In this document: piece after piece, positions 39,101 to 45,411 of the stretch | Numbering within the stretch: the stretch's first letter is position 1 | How the letters are laid out: the number at the start of each line of letters is the position of its first letter | Assembly: GCA_000244995.1 (NCBI GenBank) | Contig: CM001438.1 | Location: forward strand, 310,001-374,000 | Length of the DNA: 64,000 nt | Source: Burkholderiales bacterium JOSHI_001 | Lineage (GTDB): Bacteria; Pseudomonadota; Gammaproteobacteria; Burkholderiales; Burkholderiaceae_C | Direction of reading: 5' to 3' | Translations under genes and position numbers: made by a program | The notes under the pieces: model-generated | Seen by the model: only the letters and a program-made list of their open reading frames with translations | What the model was told of the DNA's origin: nothing | Databases searched by the model: none

Positions 39101-42100
39101 CGTCCACCTGGGCGGTGGTCAGGGCGGCGACCTGGGCGCTGCTCAGCGCCACGACCTGGTCGCTGCTCAGCGCGGCCACGGCGGCGTTGGACAGGGCCTT
39201 GATGGCGTTGGTGGACAGCGCGGCCAGGTCGGCGGCCGAGATGGCCTGGGCCTGGTCGCTGGACAGGGCGGCGGCCTGCAGCGTGGTGAAGGCGCCGATC
39301 TGGCTGCTGTCCAGCGCGGCCATGGCTTCGGTGTCCAGGCCGGCGATCTGCAGCGTGCCGAGGGCGGCCACCTGGCCGGTGGTGAGCGATGCCACCTGGG
39401 CGCTGGTCAGGGCGTCCACCTGGGCCGAGCTGAAAGCGCGCAGCTGGGCGCCGGTCAGGGTGCGCAGGTCGGCGGTCTGCAGCGCCACCATCTGGTCGGT
39501 GCTCAGGCTGGGCAGCTGGGCGGTGGTGAGCGAAGCCACCTGGGCGCTGGTCAGCGCCACGATGGCATCGGTGTCCAGGCCAGCCAGCTGGGTGCTGGCC
39601 AGGCCGGCCACCTGCGCGGTGGTGAGCGAGGCCACCTGGGCGGTGGTGAAGGCGTCGAACTGGTCGCTGCCCATGGCGCGCAGCTGGGTGCTGCTCAGGG
39701 CGCGCAGGTCCGCGGTCTCCAGGGCGGCCAGCTGGTCGCTGGTGAGCGCGGCCACCTGCAGCGTGGTCAGGGCGGCGGCCTGGGCCGTGCTCATGGCCAC
39801 GATCTGGTCGGTGCCCAGGGCGGCGATGGCGGCGGTGGACAAAAGGCGCAGCGCGGTGGTGGACAGCGCGGTGATGTCACCCGACGCGCTGGAGCCCAGG
39901 GCGGCCACCTGGTCGGACGTCATCGACGCGGTCTGCGCGCTGGTGAGCGCGGCCACCTGGGCGGTGGTCAGCGCGGTGATGGCGGCGGTGTCCAGGCCGG
40001 CGATCTGGGCCGTGCCCAGGCCCGCGATCTGGACGGTGCTGAGGTTGGACACCTGGGCCGTGGTCAGCGCGTCGATCTGGGCCGAGTCCATCGCGTTCAG
40101 CTGGGCGGTGCCCATGGCGCGCAGGTCGGCGGTCTGGATCGCGGCCACCTGGTCGGTGGACAGTGCGGCCACCTGGTTGTTCGCCAGCGACGCCACCTGG
40201 GCGCTGGTGAGCGCCACCACCTGGTCGCTGCTCAGGCCGGCGATGGCGGCGGTGGACAGCGCGCGCAGCGCGGTGCTGGTCATCGAGCCGATGGCGGCGG
40301 TGGACAGTGCGGCGGCCTGCTCGGTGCTCAGGGCCACGGTCTGCGTGCTGGTGAGCGCGGCCACCTGCGCGCCGGACAGCGCGCCCATGGCTTCGGTGTC
40401 CAGGCCGGCCAGTTGCGCCGTGCCCAGGGTGCCCAGGCGCACGGCGGCCAGCGACGCCACCTGGTCGCTGGTCAGGGCGTCGAACTGGGCCGAGTCCAGC
40501 GCGTTCAGCTGGGTGCTGCTCATGGCGCGCAGGTCGGCGGTTTCAAGGGCCGCCACCTGCTCGCTGGTCAGCACGTGCATTTGGGCGGTGCTCAGGGCAC
40601 CGGCCTGCAGCGTGCTCAGCGCTTCGATCTGGTCGCTGGTCAGCGCGGCCGTGGCGGCGGTGCTCAGCGCGCGCAGCGCGTTGGTGCTCAGGGCGCCGAT
40701 GTCGCGGGTTTCGATCGCGGCCACCTGTTCGGTGGTCAGCGCGGCGGCTTGCGTGGTGCTGAGCGCGCCCACCTGCAGGCTGGTCAGCGCGGCGATGGCT
40801 TCGGTGTCCAGCCCGGCCAGCTGGGCCGTGGTCAGGGCGGCAATCTGCGGGTTGCCCAGCGCGGCCACCTGGGCGGTGGTCAGGGCGTCGATCTGGGCGC
40901 TGGAGAAGGCCGTCACCTGCGCGGTGTTCAGCCCCGCCAGGTCGGCGGTTTCGATCGCGGCCACCTGTTCCGTGGTCAGCGCGGCGATCTGCGCCGTGGT
41001 CAGCGAACGCAGCTGCAGTCCCGACAGGGCGGCGATCTGGGCCGTGTCCATCGCCGCGATGGCGGCGGTGCTCAGCGCCTTCAGCGCGTTGGTCGACAGC
41101 CCGGCCAGGTCGGCGGTTTCCATCGCGGCCACCTGGTCGCTGGACAGCGCGGCGGCCTGTTGGGTGGTGAAGGCGGCCAGCTGGCCCGAGCTCAAGGCGG
41201 CCATGGCGGCCGAACCCAGCCCGGCCAGCTGGGTGGTGCCCAGCGCGGCGATCTGGCCGGTGGCCAGCGCGGCGATCTGGGCCGAATCCAACGCGGCGAT
41301 CTGGTCGGAATCCAGCGCGCGCAGTTGCGCACTGCCCAGGGCCGCCACCTGGGCGGTAGTGAAGGCGCCCAACTGGTCGGTGCCCAGCGCGGCCACGGCC
41401 GCGGTGCTCAGCGAGCGCAGGGCCAGGGTGTTCAGCGCGGCGATGTCGCCAGTTTCGATTGCGGCGACCTGGTTGGACGACAGCGACGCCAGCTGCGTGG
41501 CGTTGAGCGCGCCCACCTGGGCGCTGGTCAGGGCGGCCACCGCTTCGGTGTCCAGGCCGGCCAGTTGGGCGCTGCCCAGGCTGCCGATCTGGGCGCTGGT
41601 CAGGGCGGCCACCTGCTCGGTGGTCAGCGCGTCGATCTGGGCCGAATCCAGCGCGCGCAATTGCAGGCTGGACAGGGTGCGCAAGTCGGCGCTGTCGATG
41701 GCGGCCAGCTGGGCGCTGGTCAGCGCATGCAGCTGGGCGGTGGTGAGCGCGGCCACCTGGGCGCTGGACAGCGCGGCAATGTTCTCGCTGGACAGGCCGG
41801 CCGTCTGCACGGTGCTCAGGCCCGCCAGTTGGGCGGTGGACAGCGCGGCGATCTGGGCCGAGTCCAGCGCGGCGAATTGCGCCGAGCTCAAGGCGCGCAG
41901 CTGGGCGCTGCCCAGGCCCGCCAGGTCGGCGGTTTCGATCGACGCCAGTTGTTCGGTGGTGAAGGCGGCCACCTGGCCAGTGGTCAGGGCGGCGAGCTGG
42001 GCGCTGCCCAGCGCCACCACCTGGTCACTGCCCATCGCCGCCACGGCGGCGGTGGTGAAGGTGCGCAGCGTGGCGGTGCCCAGCGCGGCGATGTCGGCCG

Positions 42101-43184
42101 AATCAATCGCCGCCACCTGGGCCGAGCTGAGCGAGCCCCCCTGCAGCGCGGTGAGCGCGCCCACCTGGGCGCTGGACAGGGCGGCGATGGCGGCGCTGTC
42201 CAGCCCGGCCATCTGGCCGCTGGACACGCTGGCCACCTGCGCGGTGGTGAGGGCGGCCACCTGGTCGGTGCCCAGCGAAGCCAGCTGGTCGCTGGACAGG
42301 TTGCGCAGCTGCGCCGCGGTCAGCGCGCGCAGGTCGGCGGTTTCCAGCGCGGCCAGCTGGTCGGACGACAGGGCCGTCACCTGGGCGCTGGTCAGGGCCA
42401 CCACCTGGGCCGTGCCCAGCGCGGCCACGGCCTCGCTGTCCAGGCCGGCGATCTGGGCGGTGCTCAACGCCGCCACCTGGCCCGTGGCCAGTGCGGCCAC
42501 CTGGGCACTGGTCAGGGCGTCCACCTGGGCCGAGCTGAAGGCCTGCAGCTGCGTGGCCGACAGGGCGCGCAGGTCGGTGGTCTGCATCGCCGCCACCTGG
42601 TCGGACACCAGGGCGTGCAGCTGGGTGGTGGTGAGCGCGGCCACCTGGGCCGTGGTCAGGGCCTGCACCTGGTCGGTGTTCAGGGCCGCGACGGCGTCGC
42701 TGGACAGGGACTTCACCGCATTGCTGGACAGCACCGCCACGTTGGTGCTGCTGATGGCCGCCGCCTGGGTGGCCGACAGCGCCGCGGCCTGCGCCGTGGT
42801 CAGCACCGCCATCTGCTGTGTGCCCAGGGCGCCGATGGCCTCGGTGTCCAGCCCCGGCAGTTGCGCGGCGGTGAGCGCGGGTACCTGGGCGGTGGTGAGC
42901 ACGCTCACCTGTTCGGTGGTCAGCGCGTCGATCTGGGCCGAGCTGAAGGCGCGGATCTGGCCGGTGGAAAACAGCACCAGGTCGCGTGTCTCGAAGGCCG
43001 CGATCTGGGCCGAATCCAGCACCGACAGGCCCAGGGTCGAAATCGCCCCGATCTGGTTGGTGCCCAGGGCCGCGATCTGGTCGGTGGTGAACGCAGCCCA
43101 GTCCGCCGTGCTGAGGGACGAGATCGAGCGCGTGGACAGCGCGGCGATCTGTGCGGTGGACAGGGAAGCAATGATCGAGGGCAT
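33150..43184 (-). CDS. Giant octapeptide-repeat protein 2 with FrpC-like calcium module
   Basis: A protein of 3344 residues, paralogous to giant protein 1. Residues 1-3112 are octapeptides starting in register at the Met (MPSIIASL, STAQIAAL, STRSISSL, STADWAAF). 3112 equals 389 x 8, although one unit has 11 residues and another has five. Residues 3113-3344 are the FrpC-like module: VSPIVLDLDGGG, GWVGGLDGLLALDRNGDGS, INNGSELFG, DSNADGVLNASDANW, VWVDANHDGQTDGGEL. Ser again replaces the scissile Asp of FrpC. The C-terminus ISDDALRHQVLI parallels that of protein 1. ATG 43184 has AGGA nine bases upstream and a sigma-28-like promoter about 76 bases upstream. Composition is dominated by Ala, Thr, Ser, Leu, Gln, Val, Asp. 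No secretion gene is adjacent. Surface fibre, adhesin or secreted structural roles are inferences. Confidence 0.87.
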   Translation of the reverse strand: MPSIIASLSTAQIAALSTRSISSLSTADWAAFTTDQIAALGTNQIGAISTLGLSVLDSAQIAAFETRDLVLFSTGQIRAFSSAQIDALTTEQVSVLTTAQVPALTAAQLPGLDTEAIGALGTQQMAVLTTAQAAALSATQAAAISSTNVAVLSSNAVKSLSSDAVAALNTDQVQALTTAQVAALTTTQLHALVSDQVAAMQTTDLRALSATQLQAFSSAQVDALTSAQVAALATGQVAALSTAQIAGLDSEAVAALGTAQVVALTSAQVTALSSDQLAALETADLRALTAAQLRNLSSDQLASLGTDQVAALTTAQVASVSSGQMAGLDSAAIAALSSAQVGALTALQGGSLSSAQVAAIDSADIAALGTATLRTFTTAAVAAMGSDQVVALGSAQLAALTTGQVAAFTTEQLASIETADLAGLGSAQLRALSSAQFAALDSAQIAALSTAQLAGLSTVQTAGLSSENIAALSSAQVAALTTAQLHALTSAQLAAIDSADLRTLSSLQLRALDSAQIDALTTEQVAALTSAQIGSLGSAQLAGLDTEAVAALTSAQVGALNATQLASLSSNQVAAIETGDIAALNTLALRSLSTAAVAALGTDQLGAFTTAQVAALGSAQLRALDSDQIAALDSAQIAALATGQIAALGTTQLAGLGSAAMAALSSGQLAAFTTQQAAALSSDQVAAMETADLAGLSTNALKALSTAAIAAMDTAQIAALSGLQLRSLTTAQIAALTTEQVAAIETADLAGLNTAQVTAFSSAQIDALTTAQVAALGNPQIAALTTAQLAGLDTEAIAALTSLQVGALSTTQAAALTTEQVAAIETRDIGALSTNALRALSTAATAALTSDQIEALSTLQAGALSTAQMHVLTSEQVAALETADLRAMSSTQLNALDSAQFDALTSDQVASLAAVRLGTLGTAQLAGLDTEAMGALSGAQVAALTSTQTVALSTEQAAALSTAAIGSMTSTALRALSTAAIAGLSSDQVVALTSAQVASLANNQVAALSTDQVAAIQTADLRAMGTAQLNAMDSAQIDALTTAQVSNLSTVQIAGLGTAQIAGLDTAAITALTTAQVAALTSAQTASMTSDQVAALGSSASGDITALSTTALRLLSTAAIAALGTDQIVAMSTAQAAALTTLQVAALTSDQLAALETADLRALSSTQLRAMGSDQFDAFTTAQVASLTTAQVAGLASTQLAGLDTDAIVALTSAQVASLTTAQLPSLSTDQMVALQTADLRTLTGAQLRAFSSAQVDALTSAQVASLTTGQVAALGTLQIAGLDTEAMAALDSSQIGAFTTLQAAALSSDQAQAISAADLAALSTNAIKALSNAAVAALSSDQVVALSSAQVAALTTAQVDVLTTEQLAAMQTGDLRALATVQLAALDSAQIDALTSAQVAALTVAQVAGLSTAQLAGLDSEAIAALSGSQLAALTTAQAAALSTDQLAAMETADVASLTGAQLRALTSAQMDAFSSAQVAQLSATQLAALASTQVAGLDTEAIATLNGTQLAALTTQQTAALSTAQAAALASSHIASITTAALRSLSTGALAALGTDQVAQFSSAQVGALTTQQVAALGTEQVAAIETADLRALTGTQLAALGSDQVAAFTSVQAPAFTATQLAALATNQVTHLTTDALAALSSDQVGALTAAQVGVLTTAQALAIETGDIAALKLASLSTAAAAALSSDQIVALTSAQVATLTTAQMAALDTEQLAAIQTADLRALGSAQLRALSSAQFDALSTDQVAALSTAQVAALGSTQLAGLDSEAIVALGTAQMGAFTNAQLAAFNSAQMAALESADLRALNTSQVRAFASDQIGALDTTQVAAFTTAQVAAFTSTQVAGLDTEAMAALTSAQLAGLATAQAVAFTATQAAALATDSLAAMNSGALRALSTAATAALTTEQVAALTSAQAAALTTTQMDVLTTDQVAAIETRDLVALNSAQLRVLDSAQAAALGTDQVAALTTAQVAALASAQLAGLGTDAMAALTSGQVAALTATQTVGLTSTQVAAIDSGDIASLSTAALRAITTDAVAAMGSEQLVALTTAQAAALGTNQVAALTTEQVAGLATDDLRALSSAQLRSLGTDRIDALTSDQVAALTSAQVAGLAASQFAGFDTEALATLSGAQVAAMTTAQLAALSSGQIAAIDSADLAGLSTAQLAAFGSAQIDAMTSDQVAGLTTAQVASLSTVQLAGLDTDAIAALTSAQVGAITASQAAALSTAQALAIDSADIAALSTNALKSLTTAAVHGLESGQIQAITTAQIGALTTAQLVAMTTEQVAAIETADLRAMGTAQVRAFGSDQIAALSTDQVAALTTAQVAALANGQLAGLASDDFAALDSAQVVALTSAQVGALSATQAAALATAGLAAMASATLRSFSTDAFAALTTDQIVALTSNQAALLSTQQVAAMTSDQIVAMESSDLRALTSAELRAWSSAQVDALTSTQVAALQASQVATLATGQLAGLDTEAIAALGSAQVAALTTAQAGALSSAQALAIDSGDFAALSTAAVAALSTGAFAALATDQIVALTVGQAAALTTAQMDVITTEQLAAMQSDDLRALGSAQLRTLDTAQIDALTSVQVAALTNTQFGNLAASQMAGLDTEAMAALTAGQVAAMTTAQAATLSSDQVAAITTADIGSISTNALRAIGVGAFGGMTSDQVGALTQGQVVALTTAQVHALDSAQIGAIETAELAAMSLAQVAAFTSDQIDALSTGHVAALTTAQLASLSSLQLPGLDSEAMAALSSAQIAALTTAQIDVLSTEQLAAMESGDIHALNSNQLRALDSAQVDALTSEQVAALTASQFASLTSVQLAGLDTEAIGALGTAQWAALTNTQASALTSTQAAAIETADLAVMGTAAIAALTTTAVAELTTDQIVALTAAQATALTTAQVAAFSTEQVAALQTGDLDGLLTTQLRAWDSAQVDALTTEQVAALTTAQVASFSAVQLAGLDTDAIAALSSAQVGAFTTAQAAAFSTAQALAIDSADIHALSTNALRALSTDAVHALSSDQLVALGTAQVASLTNAQVAALSTEQFAAIATDDIAAMTTGQVGAFTTDQVAAFTTDQIVALSTRQIAAFDMTQVAALESDDIGAMSGDQLNALLAVSPIVLDLDGGGVNTLAAAQGVNFDLMGTGQSAQVGWVGGLDGLLALDRNGDGSINNGSELFGNGTLNAEGQRAANGYQAMAWQDSNADGVLNASDANWNQLRVWVDANHDGQTDGGELQTLAEAGVAEIGLASSSGSALDNGNLLGLVGSYTATDGSSHAAADVWFAKDTADLPALGDLLAAPAAALVGAEAASTSTNVTVASASEDVAVVNLGLPSISDDALRHQVLI
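33849..43184 (-). repeat. Array of 389 tandem octapeptide units with a 17-unit superstructure
   Basis: Reading the first ~1100 residues by eye, the units fall into blocks of 17 octads (136 residues, 408 bases) recognised by the landmark [DS][TS]EAIAAL, with shorter blocks of 10 and 14. Position-specific units recur: unit 4 SSDQVAAI, unit 5 ETGDIAAL, unit 6 STNALRAL, unit 12 ETADLRAL, unit 14 DSAQIDAL, unit 17 STAQLAGL. Units 4-6 and 11-13 resemble each other, so a seven-unit sub-block probably duplicated; the 10-unit blocks lack those seven. Confidence 0.85.
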
Positions 43185-43259
43185 GAGGGGCGTTCCTGCG
43201 GGTTGTTTCGGGTCGGCCTCCGGCCCCGGAAGGGGCGGGAGACACGCACTTCAGGACGG

Positions 43260-43286
43260 TTATCGGCGCGTGGACCCCGGCCTTGA
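43260..43286 (-). promoter_or_regulatory. Sigma-28 (FliA)-like promoter of giant gene 2
   Basis: On the minus strand TCAAG (43286-43282), a 14-base spacer, then a perfect GCCGATAA (43267-43260), 76 bases before the start codon. This matches the flagellar sigma-28 consensus in both boxes and spacing. Confidence 0.72.
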
Positions 43287-43322
43287 GACGCCGGGCGGCC
43301 CCGGCGGGCGGGCGGTTCGTGT

Positions 43323-43350
43323 GAACTGACCGGTGCGAACCGGTCAGTTC
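43323..43350 (-). terminator. Perfect hairpin after the subtilase gene
   Basis: GAACTGACCGGT (43323-43334) and ACCGGTCAGTTC (43339-43350) form a perfect 12-pair stem with a four-base loop, 16 bases beyond the subtilase stop and upstream of the giant gene 2 promoter. There is no U-run. It insulates the two transcription units. Confidence 0.7.
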
Positions 43351-43366
43351 GGCGCCGATGCGGCGG

Positions 43367-45163
43367 CTACAGCGCCAGGCTGAGCTGGTAGGCGCCGGTG
43401 GCGCCGCTGGCCCGCCAGACGCGCAGCACCAGCGGCGCGGCGCTGGTGCCGGCGTTGGTGATGGTGAATTGCCGCGTCAGCCCGGCGCTGCCGCTGGCCG
43501 ACACCACCAGGGCGCCGCTGGCGGTGTAGGCCGCCAGTGAAAAGGCCGAGCTGCTGCCCTGGGTGAGGGTGGCCACCAGCTTGGCGCCTGCAGGCAGGCT
43601 GAGCTTGAAGTAGTCGTTGTCGCTGGTGCTGGCGATGCTGCCGCCCACCCGGGCCGGCAGGCTGGCCACGGCCTGGGCGCCACCCAGGCTGTTGTTGGGT
43701 TCCTTGTCGGTCACGGCCAGCACGCTGACCACCGGCGTGGGCGTGGGTGTCGGCGTGACCGTGCTGCCCTGCGCGGCGGCCACCGCGGCGTTGGCGTCCA
43801 CCAGGCCGGCGCCGCAGCCGCTGCAGGCGGCCGGGAAGGCGCGGGCACTGCCCTTCAGCAGCGTGGCCACCTGGTCCGGCGTGAGTGTGGCGTTGCTCGC
43901 CAGCATCAGGGCCGCGGTGGCGGCCACCACCGGTGTGGCCATGGACGTGCCCATGTAGGCCGCGTAGCTGTCGGCCCCCGGCGTGCTGCTGCCGGCGTTC
44001 AGCGTGGACAGGATGCCGTAGCCGCTGTCGCCGCCCGGCGCGGCCAGGGTGACGGTGGCGCCGCTGTTGGAATAAGACGCCTTGCCGCCGGTCTTGCCAG
44101 TGGCGGCCACGACGATGGTGCCGCTGCAGTTGGCCGGCGTGGCGCTGGCCGCGTCGGTGGCGCTGTTGCCAGCGGCCACCACCACCACCGCCCCCTTGGC
44201 GCGGGCGGCGTTGATGGCGCTTTGCATCGTCGTGCCGCAGGCGCCGCTGCCGCCCAGCGACAGGTTGATCACCCGCGCCGGCGTGGTGTTCGTGGGCAGC
44301 CCGGTCACCGCGTTGCCGGCCGCCCAGGTGATGGCGTCGGCAATGTCGGAGGTGTAGCCGCCGCAGCGGCCCAGCACGCGCAGCGGCAGCAGCTTGGCGC
44401 CATGGGCCAGGCCGGCCACGCCGCTGGCGTTGTTGGCCACCGCGGCCACGATGCCGGCCACATGGGTGCCGTGCCAGGAACTGGTGGAGGCGGCCGAGCC
44501 GCTGCCGCACTGGCCGGCGCTGGTGAAGTCGCCGGGGTCGCTGGGGTCGGCGTCGCGGCCGTTGCCGTCGCCGGCGATGGCGGTGTCGGTGATGAAGTCG
44601 TAACCCGCCAGCAGGTTGGCCTTCAGGTCCGCGTGCGGGCGCACCCCGGTGTCCACCACTGCCACCACCACGCCAGCGCCGCTGCTGCGGTCCCAGGCGG
44701 CGGGCGCGCGCACGCCGGCGGTGGTGTCGCTCCAGGCCCATTGCTGGGCGTACAGGCTGTCGTTGGGCACGCCCAGGGTCTGCAGGCGCAGGTCGGGCTC
44801 GGCGTATTCGATGTCCGGGTCGCCGGCGCGCAGGCTGGCGGCCAGGGCCAGGGCTTCGTCGTGGCGCAGGGTGCGGTTGGCGCGCAGCACCTGGGCGCCG
44901 TTGGCCAGGTCGCGCAGCCGCCCCAGGCTGACGCCCTGGCGGTTGGCCGCCACGCGCAGGGCGTTTTCGGTGCGGGCCGCCGCCGCGGCAGTGGGCAGGG
45001 CGCTGGTGCCGGCGCTGCGGTACTTCACGATCAGCCGGTCGGTGGCCTCGGGCCCGGCGTTGGCAGGACGGCCGGCGTCAAAGCGCTGGGCCTGGGCGCT
45101 GGCGCCCAGCACCAGCAAGCACGCGGCCAGGGCGGCGCGAAGCGGCAAGGAAAGGGTCTGCAT
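43367..45163 (-). CDS. Secreted subtilisin-like serine protease (S8) with PPC domain
   Basis: Protease of 598 residues. A Sec signal peptide (MQTLSLPLRAALAACLLVLG, cleavage near ASAQA-Q) is followed by a ~120-residue propeptide (DRLIVKYRSAG) and an S8 catalytic domain. The complete triad is Asp171 (VVAVVDTGV), His231 (WHGTHVAG) and Ser407 (MGTSMATP), with oxyanion Asn333 (AAGNS). A Thr/Pro linker (TVTPTPTPTPVV) and a C-terminal pre-peptidase (PPC) beta-domain (KEPNNSLGGAQAV, DNDYFKLSLPAG) follow. It resembles extracellular proteases exported by type II secretion. The leader holds a c-di-GMP-I riboswitch. It lies codirectional and immediately upstream of giant gene 2, so it may act on the giant proteins; that link is inference. 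Confidence 0.93.
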   Translation of the reverse strand: MQTLSLPLRAALAACLLVLGASAQAQRFDAGRPANAGPEATDRLIVKYRSAGTSALPTAAAAARTENALRVAANRQGVSLGRLRDLANGAQVLRANRTLRHDEALALAASLRAGDPDIEYAEPDLRLQTLGVPNDSLYAQQWAWSDTTAGVRAPAAWDRSSGAGVVVAVVDTGVRPHADLKANLLAGYDFITDTAIAGDGNGRDADPSDPGDFTSAGQCGSGSAASTSSWHGTHVAGIVAAVANNASGVAGLAHGAKLLPLRVLGRCGGYTSDIADAITWAAGNAVTGLPTNTTPARVINLSLGGSGACGTTMQSAINAARAKGAVVVVAAGNSATDAASATPANCSGTIVVAATGKTGGKASYSNSGATVTLAAPGGDSGYGILSTLNAGSSTPGADSYAAYMGTSMATPVVAATAALMLASNATLTPDQVATLLKGSARAFPAACSGCGAGLVDANAAVAAAQGSTVTPTPTPTPVVSVLAVTDKEPNNSLGGAQAVASLPARVGGSIASTSDNDYFKLSLPAGAKLVATLTQGSSSAFSLAAYTASGALVVSASGSAGLTRQFTITNAGTSAAPLVLRVWRASGATGAYQLSLAL

Positions 45164-45168
45164 GGAAT

Positions 45169-45185
45169 GCCTCGTTGAATGAGGC
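45169..45185 (-). promoter_or_regulatory. Shine-Dalgarno-sequestering hairpin (riboswitch expression platform)
   Basis: On the minus strand GCCTC-ATTCAAC-GAGGC forms a five-pair hairpin ending five bases before the subtilase ATG. GAGG is the likely ribosome-binding site, so the hairpin would block translation. Its position between the riboswitch and the start codon suggests it is the expression platform. Confidence 0.55.
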
Positions 45186-45198
45186 CAGTGCGCGAATG

Positions 45199-45280
45199 CC
45201 CACCGGCAACCCCGCTACCGTGGCGCTGCGCGCGCTGTAGGCCGGAGGCTTTGCGTCCCACGCTTTCACGTGGTTTGCGA
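45199..45280 (-). promoter_or_regulatory. c-di-GMP-I (GEMM-I) riboswitch
   Basis: Transcribed leftwards ahead of the subtilase gene. The minus-strand RNA reads UCGCAAACC, ACGU-GAAA-GCGU (P2 with GNRA tetraloop), GGGACGCAAAGCC, UCCGGCCUA, a GC-rich P3 arm, then GGUAGC, GGGGUUGCCGG. These are the conserved core elements of the GEMM-I aptamer, including the ligand-contacting A of GGGACGC and the CCUA/GGUAGC tetraloop receptor. A TATCAT -10-like box lies just upstream (45297-45302). Confidence 0.95.
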
Positions 45281-45349
45281 AATGAAACTGGATGTAATGA
45301 TAGGGGTGGCGGTGGGCGCGCGGCCTGCCGCTCATCCGCCAGCCCGGGG

Positions 45350-45373
45350 CTTGTGCGCATTTGTCGGCACAAG
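45350..45373. promoter_or_regulatory. Inverted repeat upstream of the MFS gene
   Basis: CTTGTGC (45350-45356) and GCACAAG (45367-45373) are perfect arms with a ten-base spacer, 38 bases before the MFS start codon and in the region shared with the divergent subtilase leader. It is operator-like; the binding protein is unknown. Confidence 0.4.
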
Positions 45374-45411
45374 TTCTGGCGGCTTCGAACGCTCTGCCAC
45401 ACTGACCCCCC

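Noticed and set aside
26616-43184. RTX-toxin or haemolysin identity for the giant proteins
   Set aside because: Only the FrpC-like module is shared. The glycine-rich GGxGxDxUx nonapeptide repeats of RTX toxins are absent.
26616-43184. Ice-nucleation protein identity based on octapeptide periodicity
   Set aside because: The consensus differs (no AGYGST motif), and the repeats have no Tyr or Gly pattern.
37756-43329. Further antisense open frames over giant gene 2 (1857, 1789 and, at 33616-37728, 1370 codons)
   Set aside because: Same periodicity artefact; the minus-strand frame has the Met in register, a Shine-Dalgarno, a promoter and a known C-terminal module.
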